44,598 nucleotides of DNA. Origin: a virus. The position numbers and the translations under genes are program-made. The stretch lies in IMG/VR virus record IMGVR_UViG_3300025000_001092, positions 1 through 44,598 of that record; one strand, written 5' to 3'. This document shows positions 14,891 through 20,142 of this stretch, piece after piece (within the stretch, counting starts at the first letter, position 1; each line of letters opens with the position of its first letter). The notes below the pieces were generated by a model. The model was not told the DNA's origin. It ran no database searches and worked only from the letters and a program-made list of their open reading frames with translations.

Positions 14891-15091
14891 CTATTTAATA
14901 TTCTGTTCCGCTTTCACCCTGCCATAGATCGCCAACAACCCACCTATGCCGCCGCCCACTACGACAGCCAACTCCGCGATCTGGTCCTGCGTATCGGCGC
15001 TAATAATGATACCGCACGCACCGGCAATAGCAGAGCCTACCGCGATTAGTCCACCCCAGACTGTTTTACTCCTGTACCACTCTTTTGGCAT
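14891..15091 (-). CDS. Holin
   Basis: 66 aa. The N-terminus MPKEWYRSKTVWGG precedes two hydrophobic segments, GLIAVGSAIAGACGIII and AELAVVVGGGIGGLLAIY, with a short polar turn containing SADTQDQ and a charged C-terminus (GRVKAEQNIK). This is a typical class II phage holin that forms the membrane lesion releasing or activating the endolysin. It follows the amidase and is the last gene of the lysis module. Its own regulated promoter seems to lie upstream. Confidence 0.8.
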   Translation of the reverse strand: MPKEWYRSKTVWGGLIAVGSAIAGACGIIISADTQDQIAELAVVVGGGIGGLLAIYGRVKAEQNIK

Positions 15092-15119
15092 TTGATAAGC
15101 TCCTTTCGGTTTGGAATTA

Positions 15120-15157
15120 AGTATACCTGCGGTATACTAGTTTACCAACGGTATACT
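15120..15157 (-). promoter_or_regulatory. Holin promoter overlapped by tandem 19-bp operators
   Basis: Two abutting dyads, AGTATACCTGCGGTATACT (15120-15138, perfect 8-bp arms) and AGTTTACCAACGGTATACT (15139-15157, one mismatch), cover a minus-strand promoter TTGGTA (15148-15143), 17-nt spacer, TATACT (15125-15120). Binding of a dimeric regulator would block holin transcription. Confidence 0.7.
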
Positions 15158-15174
15158 AGATAGGCCCTTGAATT

Positions 15175-15197
15175 TTTGGCATATTATTTGGCATATT
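15175..15197. repeat. Short tandem repeat upstream of holin promoter
   Basis: TTTGGCATATT occurs at 15175-15185 and 15187-15197, period 12. The surrounding gap 15158-15300 has no convincing gene. The role is unknown; it could be a further regulator site. Confidence 0.5.
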
Positions 15198-15300
15198 TAG
15201 CATCGATTTTGACAGTCACTGCCCCCTATACTTTGCGGAACTTGAGTTGTGGCGTATCAAATATTTTTGCATTTTACCCATAAACCATCAAGTAGGGGCA

Positions 15301-16113
15301 TTACTCCAGATACTTGCCAACCACCGCGGCCGTATCGAACTTCGTCTCCCCCGACAGAAGCACTTCCCCCGCGTGCCCCGTAGTAGCCCCACCCACAACA
15401 ATCAAACTCTTCGCATCCATAGCATCCTTCGGAACCGATCGATCAGCACCCCGTACAAACACAGCACAGTTACCATTCTTAGCGGCAACGTCAGCCCCGG
15501 CCCAGTAGTCTTCCTTTGTATTCAGTAAAACAGCCACCTCTAATCCCATACCTATCCCCTCCTTCCGTTCTATATAAGGCACTCCTAAACCACGACTAAA
15601 ACCCCTGCATAACGCCGAAGCTACAATCTCATCCCAGCTATCCTTTCGCATCAGCGCCTCCTCTGCCGGATTAGAGATAAACCCAATCTCCACCAAAACC
15701 GCAGGATAACCCTTTGTCTCCCGGAGAACGTGCAGGTTAGAAAATTTAACTCCTCGATCCGTGAGGCCAGTGGCTGCCACCAACTCCTTTTGGATCTCCC
15801 TAGCGATCTTCTCGCCCATCCCACCAGCCCCCAGTGCTATCGTTTCGACCCCGTGGGCACTAGGATCGGCGAAGGAGTTGGCGTGGATCGAGAGGAAGGC
15901 GTTGGGTTTGTAATCGTTCGATCGGTCGGCAACATCGTCCAAGTCTCCGTCTTGGATGGCGAGTATATCCCAGTCGTTAGACTTTAGGTTTCTAACTACC
16001 TTCTCGCCAACTTCGCGGTTCTCCGTGGCCTCTTGATATCCTGTTGGCCCAATAGCTCCCGGATCATAGCCGATGTCCTTGGGACCGTGCCCGTAGTTTA
16101 TGACCGCTTTCAT
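15301..16113 (-). CDS. N-acetylmuramoyl-L-alanine amidase (endolysin)
   Basis: 270 aa with GGGAGGAGGAG before the ATG. Residues 1-180 are an Amidase_3 domain: zinc ligands in NYGHG and in the glutamate of QEATENRE, SIHANSF, and the catalytic EIGFISN region. Residues about 190-270 resemble a single cell-wall-binding type 2 unit (EVAVLLNTKEDYWAGADVAA, VFVRG, LIVVGGATTGHAGE). It cleaves the stem peptide from muramic acid during lysis. It has no signal peptide, so it depends on the holin. It lies between the XhlA-like gene and the holin gene. Confidence 0.92.
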   Translation of the reverse strand: MKAVINYGHGPKDIGYDPGAIGPTGYQEATENREVGEKVVRNLKSNDWDILAIQDGDLDDVADRSNDYKPNAFLSIHANSFADPSAHGVETIALGAGGMGEKIAREIQKELVAATGLTDRGVKFSNLHVLRETKGYPAVLVEIGFISNPAEEALMRKDSWDEIVASALCRGFSRGLGVPYIERKEGIGMGLEVAVLLNTKEDYWAGADVAAKNGNCAVFVRGADRSVPKDAMDAKSLIVVGGATTGHAGEVLLSGETKFDTAAVVGKYLE

Positions 16114-16129
16114 GTTTTACTCCTCCTCC

Positions 16130-16579
16130 CTACTTTCCGAATATACTTGCTAGTAATTCCGGATTTATACTTTGACCAATCGCCGCAAACGTAAGAATTA
16201 CCGCTATGGCCACGGAGCCCTTTATAATCCATTGACCACCTGTAGTTGACCAAAATGGTTCTACTTTTTCGTCTAACTCAGTCATGTGTACCTCGGTAAG
16301 CTTCACCCGCTGAGTTTCTAGCGCGTCGACACGCTTATCCATTGAGGCCATGGCCGATTGCTGGTCCTTCATGGCTGCCTGTTGGTCCTTCATTGTCTGG
16401 ACAGATGTCTCAAGAAGTTTTGAAGATGTTTCCTGCAGCACTGTGAAGCGCACGATTACCTCTTTCATGTCCGTAATGCTTTCCGAGTGCGCATTTAGTC
16501 GTTTGTTATCTACATCGAAACGCCTTATAAGCTCGCCGTGTTTTGCATCGCAAACCTTTTCGTCGACCGGGTCAGCCAT
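16130..16579 (-). CDS. XhlA/hemolysin-like holin accessory protein
   Basis: 149 aa. Residues about 20-100 are a coiled coil with near-repeats (TMKDQQAAMKDQQSAMASMDKRV in two halves). Residues about 118-138 form a single membrane segment (GSVAIAVILTFAAIGQSI). This is the topology of XhlA, which associates with the membrane and aids lysis with XhlB in PBSX-like phages. It is the first gene of the lysis operon, just downstream of a terminator, and no clear promoter is seen before it. Confidence 0.7.
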   Translation of the reverse strand: MADPVDEKVCDAKHGELIRRFDVDNKRLNAHSESITDMKEVIVRFTVLQETSSKLLETSVQTMKDQQAAMKDQQSAMASMDKRVDALETQRVKLTEVHMTELDEKVEPFWSTTGGQWIIKGSVAIAVILTFAAIGQSINPELLASIFGK

Positions 16580-16602
16580 ATAACCGCCTCCTTTCGTTGC
16601 TA

Positions 16603-16636
16603 CCCAATAAAAAATAACCCCGCGATGAGGGTTAAA
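16603..16636 (-). terminator. Terminator of the second regulator operon
   Basis: On the minus strand TAACCC (from 16634) pairs with GGGTTA (to 16613) and is followed by TTTTTTATT. It separates the 16668-17127 genes from the lysis genes. Confidence 0.75.
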
Positions 16637-16667
16637 AATAAACTCTTAATGCGAAAGACGCCAAAGA

Positions 16668-16895
16668 TTAAACTTCAGCGTCTTTTTGTTCACTCCATTT
16701 ATCAGGCGACAATCTAAAATCTACTAATTCTTTAGCTTCATTAATGGTTTGGACTAACTTAGTTCTTTTTGTTCCGAAATCAACACGATATCCGTTTTCT
16801 GTATCATATTGCAAAATTGAATATCCTTTATAAATTTCGATTACTTTTGGATTTATCTCAGAAAATTCTCTGAAACTTAATTTACATTCTTCCAT
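16668..16895 (-). CDS. Hypothetical protein cotranscribed with second XRE regulator
   Basis: 75 aa from the ATG at 16895 (GGAGGGG upstream). It has a beta-like centre (IYKGYSILQYDTENGYRVDFG) and a helical C-terminus, with one cysteine. The layout resembles small single-domain proteins of unknown function. It overlaps the XRE gene by 14 nt and precedes a terminator, so it is part of that regulator operon. It might be a partner or antagonist of the regulator (inference). Confidence 0.6.
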   Translation of the reverse strand: MEECKLSFREFSEINPKVIEIYKGYSILQYDTENGYRVDFGTKRTKLVQTINEAKELVDFRLSPDKWSEQKDAEV

Positions 16896-17127
16896 CTCTA
16901 ACCCCTCCATCCTCAGCGTCTTTTTTATGTTCCAGTAATTCACTAAGCTCTACGTCTAAGTAGTTGCAGAGCCTATCCAGTGTTTCCAAATCAACCCTTT
17001 TTACTCGGCCATGATACAACTCCGCAACAGTATTCCGAGCAAGCCCTGTTCCCTCTAGAACATCCGATATCTTCAAGCGTTTCCTGCCCATAACTTCACT
17101 CAATTTATTTATAATCAATGCTATCAC
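16882..17127 (-). CDS. Second XRE-family repressor
   Basis: 81 aa. HTH_3/HTH_26-like: MIALIINKLSEVMGRKRLKI, SDVLEGTGLARNTVAELYHG, LDRLCNYLDVELSELLEH. It is divergent from the 17278 gene across a promoter region with four AAGAAGTT-type sites, so it is probably an autoregulatory repressor of both directions. It differs from the 5747 repressor in sequence and its operators are unrelated, giving this genome two independent switches. Confidence 0.85.
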   Translation of the reverse strand: MIALIINKLSEVMGRKRLKISDVLEGTGLARNTVAELYHGRVKRVDLETLDRLCNYLDVELSELLEHKKDAEDGGVRDGRM

Positions 17128-17139
17128 TTCCTTGATTTA

Positions 17140-17250
17140 ATAATAGCAAAGTTAATAATAAACGTCAAGAAGTTAATTATTTTAGTTGACTTCTTGACTA
17201 ATTTCCTGTATATTATAGATAAGAAGTTGATCATAAACACCAAGAAGTTA
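17140..17250. promoter_or_regulatory. Divergent promoters with four AAGAAGTT operators
   Basis: Minus: TTGACG (17168-17163), 17 nt, TATTAT (17145-17140). Plus: TTGACT (17186-17191), 17 nt, TATATT (17209-17214). Sites: GTCAAGAAGTTAA at 17164-17176, inverted GTTGACTTCTTGAC at 17185-17198, AAGAAGTTGA at 17221-17230 and CAAGAAGTTA at 17241-17250. The first two overlap both -35 elements; the last two lie about two helical turns apart downstream of the plus start. Confidence 0.85.
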
Positions 17251-17277
17251 AGCATTAAAACAGAGGAGGAAACGAAG

Positions 17278-17628
17278 ATGACACGCAAAAGTTTCGAGGG
17301 GAATGATTTCGCGATACAGGTAATTTCGAAAGGTTCGTTCATAGACAACGCTGGAGGTGGACGCTCATTTCTAGTGGAAGCAACCATCATCCGACTGAAC
17401 CACGTTGCATTGAATGCCTGGATAATGTCGAATACGATGAACTGCCGCGAATGCTATGACACTAACGAAGAATGGGAAGCATATGAAGCTGAGATTGCGG
17501 AACGTCGCAAAGCCTGGACAGCGCAGATTGTCGAAGCGCTTGGAATCGATTCAACCAAAGGAAGCGTCAGTATCACGCAATCTCAATCAGAAGTATTTAC
17601 TGTTGTGCACATTAGGAAAATCTCTTAA
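17278..17628 (+). CDS. Hypothetical protein of the second switch
   Basis: 116 aa from the ATG at 17278 (AGAGGAGGAAACG upstream); the longer frame would begin inside the operators. It combines a beta-rich N-terminal half (SFLVEATIIRLNHVALNAWI) with an acidic helix (NEEWEAYEAEIAERRKAW). One CRECY pair is present. It is the first gene under the repressed plus promoter. Not recognised. Confidence 0.6.
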   Translation: MTRKSFEGNDFAIQVISKGSFIDNAGGGRSFLVEATIIRLNHVALNAWIMSNTMNCRECYDTNEEWEAYEAEIAERRKAWTAQIVEALGIDSTKGSVSITQSQSEVFTVVHIRKIS

Positions 17629-17639
17629 CAGATCCAAAG

Positions 17640-17660
17640 CCAGCCGGGGCCAATACCGGC
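17640..17660 (+). promoter_or_regulatory. GC-rich leader hairpin (copy 2)
   Basis: GCCGG (17643-17647), loop GGCCAATA and CCGGC (17656-17660), in the shared sequence GCCAGCCGGGGCCAATACC, sit between a stop codon and the RBS GAAGGAGGAG, exactly as in the copy before 13676. Confidence 0.6.
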
Positions 17661-17677
17661 GCGAAGGAGGAGATATT

Positions 17678-17959
17678 ATGTTTAAGCCAGTGAAATTGTT
17701 AGGTGAAGTTATGGCGCTCGCTTATCTCGTTAATACCAATACGGATTACTGCGTGATGATCCGCTATGCCGGACACGTTGACGAGTTAAAAATTCAAGTT
17801 TTTCCCAATAAGGAACACTGCGTAGAAGATGAACCAGTTTACGTTTCAGAATTTTACGTTGATGGTAAACACGGTTGCGACCCCGAGAAGGAGTTACTAG
17901 AACTTAAATCAGTCCTTGAGAGTTATCTTTATCCAAATATAGAAGGCACCCGTCCCTAG
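17678..17959 (+). CDS. Hypothetical protein behind leader hairpin
   Basis: 93 aa from the ATG at 17678 (AAGGAGGAG upstream); the frame is open further up but overlaps another gene. A hydrophobic beta-rich half (VKLLGEVMALAYLVNTNTDYCVMIRY) is followed by an acidic part (EHCVEDEPVYVSEFYVDG) and a helix. It has no membrane helix or known motif. Its product shows no visible similarity to that of 13676 despite the shared leader. Confidence 0.6.
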   Translation: MFKPVKLLGEVMALAYLVNTNTDYCVMIRYAGHVDELKIQVFPNKEHCVEDEPVYVSEFYVDGKHGCDPEKELLELKSVLESYLYPNIEGTRP

Positions 17960-17994
17960 CTTGCCGGCCTAGACGAGTGCTTATAGAAGACACC

Positions 17995-18045
17995 GGAGTG
18001 TCATGGGTATTATACCATGGCGCTCCAATTTAATTAAGAGGAGCG
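17995..18045 (+). promoter_or_regulatory. Possible RNA switch in the recombinase leader
   Basis: GGAGTGTCATGG (17995-18006) pairs with CCATGGCGCTCC (18015-18026) as a 12-bp RNA stem with two G-U pairs and an 8-nt loop. The 3' arm's CGCTCC (18021-18026) is also the exact complement of GGAGCG (18040-18045), the recombinase Shine-Dalgarno. The two pairings exclude each other. A short ORF from the ATG at 18003 overlaps the gene start. Confidence 0.5.
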
Positions 18046-18054
18046 AAAAGAGAA

Positions 18055-19062
18055 ATGTCTCAACAAATACTTAGCTCTACCGCCGAGATCCTACTCGAAC
18101 AGATAATGTGCACTGTTACCTTATCTTGCCCAAAAGAGGACAAACAGAAACTCCAACAAACTATAACCGGTATCCTGTCGCAATACGACATCAAGCCAGC
18201 GCTGATCCCGCATGGTCATCCGGACTTACAGCAGAAAATCAAGCTGTTCCTTGCTGGGAAACGTCTCGAAGGACTCGCTACTTCAACGCTCGAAAGTTAC
18301 ACTCTTGAACTCCGGATATTTACTGAACACATCCATAAGGCCACCAATGAGATCGCAACAGCTGATATTCGCATCTACTTAAGCGAGTTCGGACATCTCA
18401 AAACGTCCTCGATCTCTAAGAAATTGTCCGTCCTCAAGAGCATGTTTAGCTGGCTCGCGAATGAAAAAGTCATTACTTGTGATCCGACAAAGCAGATCAA
18501 GCCGCCGAAGAAGGAAAAGCGATCTCCAAAGGCACTTACAATAGAGGAACTTGAGATGATCCGGGAGGCCTGTGTCACACCCCGAGAACGAGCACTCATT
18601 GAGGTATACTATGCCACTGGTGCCCGATTGACTGAAGTACAACAGCTTAATCGCCAAGATATTGATTATCAAGCTATGTCCGTGCTGGTCATCGGGAAGG
18701 GAGATAAGGAGCGAACGGTTTACTTTAGCTTCAAAGCCATGTATCACTTGCAAAAATACCTAAAGAAGCGTTCCGACACCGTGGATGCACTGTTTGTAAC
18801 CGTGCGCAGGCCCTACCGACGGCTTTCGGCCAAGGGAATCCAACGCGAGGTTAAGATGATTCCTAAGCGATCTGAAGTGAAAAAGAATGTGCATCCGCAT
18901 GTATTTCGTCACACTTTTGCAACATTAATGTTGAATAACGGTGCCGACTTGGTCGCGGTCCAGGGATTACTCGGACACGTGGATCCGGCTACGACCCTGA
19001 TTTATTCGGTTCTGTCCGACGAAAAACGGAAGCAGTCTCACAAGCAATACCTGGTCCAATAA
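18055..19062 (+). CDS. Tyrosine recombinase (XerC/D-like integrase family)
   Basis: 335 aa. After an unusual 50-residue N-terminal extension come a SAM-like core-binding domain (about 60-145, LEGLATSTLESYTLELRIF) and the catalytic domain with R191 (GARLTEV), K215 (GKGDKER), H282 and R285 (HVFRHTF), H308 (GHVD) and Y317 (IYSVLS): a complete active set. It is a second recombinase besides the serine integrase. It could resolve multimers, move this cassette or invert DNA near the tail-fibre genes. It ends in a terminator. Confidence 0.9.
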   Translation: MSQQILSSTAEILLEQIMCTVTLSCPKEDKQKLQQTITGILSQYDIKPALIPHGHPDLQQKIKLFLAGKRLEGLATSTLESYTLELRIFTEHIHKATNEIATADIRIYLSEFGHLKTSSISKKLSVLKSMFSWLANEKVITCDPTKQIKPPKKEKRSPKALTIEELEMIREACVTPRERALIEVYYATGARLTEVQQLNRQDIDYQAMSVLVIGKGDKERTVYFSFKAMYHLQKYLKKRSDTVDALFVTVRRPYRRLSAKGIQREVKMIPKRSEVKKNVHPHVFRHTFATLMLNNGADLVAVQGLLGHVDPATTLIYSVLSDEKRKQSHKQYLVQ

Positions 19063-19088
19063 CGCCTTTCGGGGCGTTTCTTTTTTAT
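19061..19088 (+). terminator. Terminator overlapping recombinase stop
   Basis: AACGCC (19061-19066) and GGCGTT (19073-19078) are followed by a T-rich tract to 19090. Confidence 0.85.
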
Positions 19089-19166
19089 TTACAGGGTTTT
19101 CCTCATTTGTGTCGAAATTGGTAAGTTGTCCAGGCTAACCAAACTCAACATAAAGGAGGAGGTGAT

Positions 19167-19436
19167 ATTACGAGTTATCAAATCGATGGTGCCGTTGTCA
19201 AGGAGCAGGGTATTACTTTTGCTATCGTTGTGGTTAAGAGTCATGTAATCCAACATAGCAGTGAAGCTCAAGACGCTCAAAATGCTTATCGTCCTATTTT
19301 CCCCGGTATGCCAATCATCTTAATGGCCCAAGACTCACGAGGAACTCCGACTTACTACGGAAGGAAAGATATCGTTAATTTTCTTGCGAACGTCGATCCA
19401 AGGAGAATTCCATGGAAATCATACACTGTTAGTTGA
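19167..19436 (+). CDS. Hypothetical protein, probable ATT start
   Basis: 89 aa if it starts at ATT (19167), 4-7 nt after AAAGGAGGAGGTG; the first in-frame ATG/GTG (19230) has no RBS and would remove well-formed sequence (YQIDGAVVKEQGITFAIVVV). The GTG inside the RBS is in another frame and soon stops. The C-terminal half has FPGMPIILMAQD and a DIVNFLANVDPRRIPWKSY stretch. It resembles a small conserved Bacillota protein of unknown function. It converges with the minus-strand zinc-knuckle gene; the two 3' ends overlap by 8 nt. Confidence 0.6.
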   Translation: MTSYQIDGAVVKEQGITFAIVVVKSHVIQHSSEAQDAQNAYRPIFPGMPIILMAQDSRGTPTYYGRKDIVNFLANVDPRRIPWKSYTVS

Positions 19437-19596
19437 TCCCCTCATGTGCCAGTAACTGGTTTTCCAATGGCTTTTTTGCGGTCATAACGCAGCGGTTACA
19501 TTCAGCTTGAGGAATCTTGCTTGACGCACAATTTAAGTTCTCACAACGTTGGCAAGGTTCCTCTCCATTTTCAATTTTCAATCTGTCTTTGCTCAA
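19429..19596 (-). CDS. Mini zinc-knuckle protein (55 aa, TTG start)
   Basis: A TTG at 19596 lies 6 nt after AGGAGGTG. The 55-residue product carries four or more ordered cysteines (CQRC, NC, CNRC) in 25 residues, a compact zinc-binding pattern. It is the last gene of the late strand, beyond a long hairpin, and ends against the convergent 19167 gene. Role unknown. Confidence 0.65.
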   Translation of the reverse strand: MSKDRLKIENGEEPCQRCENLNCASSKIPQAECNRCVMTAKKPLENQLLAHEGIN

Positions 19597-19645
19597 CTTT
19601 TTCACCTCCTACACAATGAAATATTGCACTTTAAGCTTACAGTAT

Positions 19646-19680
19646 GCAAAGTACCTGGCCGTAATGACCAGGTACTTTGC
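19646..19680. other. Perfect 13-9-13 inverted repeat (terminator or recombinase site)
   Basis: GCAAAGTACCTGG (19646-19658), a 9-nt spacer and CCAGGTACTTTGC (19668-19680) form a perfect dyad after the last tail gene. There is no T tract after the stem on either strand, so it is an atypical terminator. Its arm and spacer lengths also match a tyrosine-recombinase core site of the lox type. Confidence 0.55.
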
Positions 19681-19704
19681 TGCGCATAATGCGTCAACTG
19701 TGAA

Positions 19705-19863
19705 CTAAGCTGTTGCTTGTCGAGTATCCATTAAGCCTTTTAGCTCGGTGTATTGCTCGATTGTAATACGACCACCTAAGAGATAGACATCTAGCTTATT
19801 TAACATCGAGTCATAATCATAGTTTCCACCTGTAATCACTTTTTTGCACAATGTATAAATCAT
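19705..19863 (-). CDS. XkdX-like small phage protein
   Basis: 52 aa from the ATG at 19863 (GGAGAGTG upstream): MIYTLCKKVITGGNYDYDSM..., with a VYLLGGRITIEQYTELKGLM helix. The size, GRITxEQYxEL motif and position after tail-fibre genes match XkdX-family proteins of PBSX-like phages, whose role is not established. Confidence 0.7.
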   Translation of the reverse strand: MIYTLCKKVITGGNYDYDSMLNKLDVYLLGGRITIEQYTELKGLMDTRQATA

Positions 19864-19887
19864 TAAAATCACTCTCCGATTTTTATT

Positions 19888-20130
19888 TTACTGACTCGTT
19901 AATTCTGACATAATAACGAGATATTCAGTGTTTAGTAAAGTCTGTGTCTGCATTTCTTCAAGCGTTGGTTGCGGTTCAGCCAGAACAGGTTCAGGTGTGA
20001 TAAAACTTCCGTCAGGCTGCATTATTTGACCAAACTCTCCAACTTGGGATTCAATCTCCCCATTAACAATAGATGGACCTTCTCTAGTCGATATAACTTT
20101 ATTCTCAATATCTAAAGTAATAAATCTCAT
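19888..20130 (-). CDS. XkdW-like / fibre-associated small protein
   Basis: 80 aa with GGGAGGTG before the ATG. It starts MRFITLDIENKVISTREG, is beta-rich, and has a Pro/Glu linker before a helical end (EEMQTQTLLNTEYLVIMSEL). Small proteins of this type sit between the fibre and XkdX in many Bacillota phages. No direct functional evidence. Confidence 0.55.
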   Translation of the reverse strand: MRFITLDIENKVISTREGPSIVNGEIESQVGEFGQIMQPDGSFITPEPVLAEPQPTLEEMQTQTLLNTEYLVIMSELTSQ

Positions 20131-20142
20131 AGTTTCACCTCC

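Noticed and set aside
15247-15528. Plus-strand ORF over the amidase end
   Set aside because: It is antisense to the amidase C-terminal domain, with no RBS and no recognisable protein character.
17194-17277. Upstream extension of the 17278 gene
   Set aside because: It would start inside the operator/promoter region; the ATG at 17278 has AGAGGAGG at the right distance.
17456-17677. Upstream extension of the 17678 gene
   Set aside because: It runs antiparallel to codon usage inside the 17278 gene and across the leader hairpin; the ATG at 17678 has its own strong RBS.
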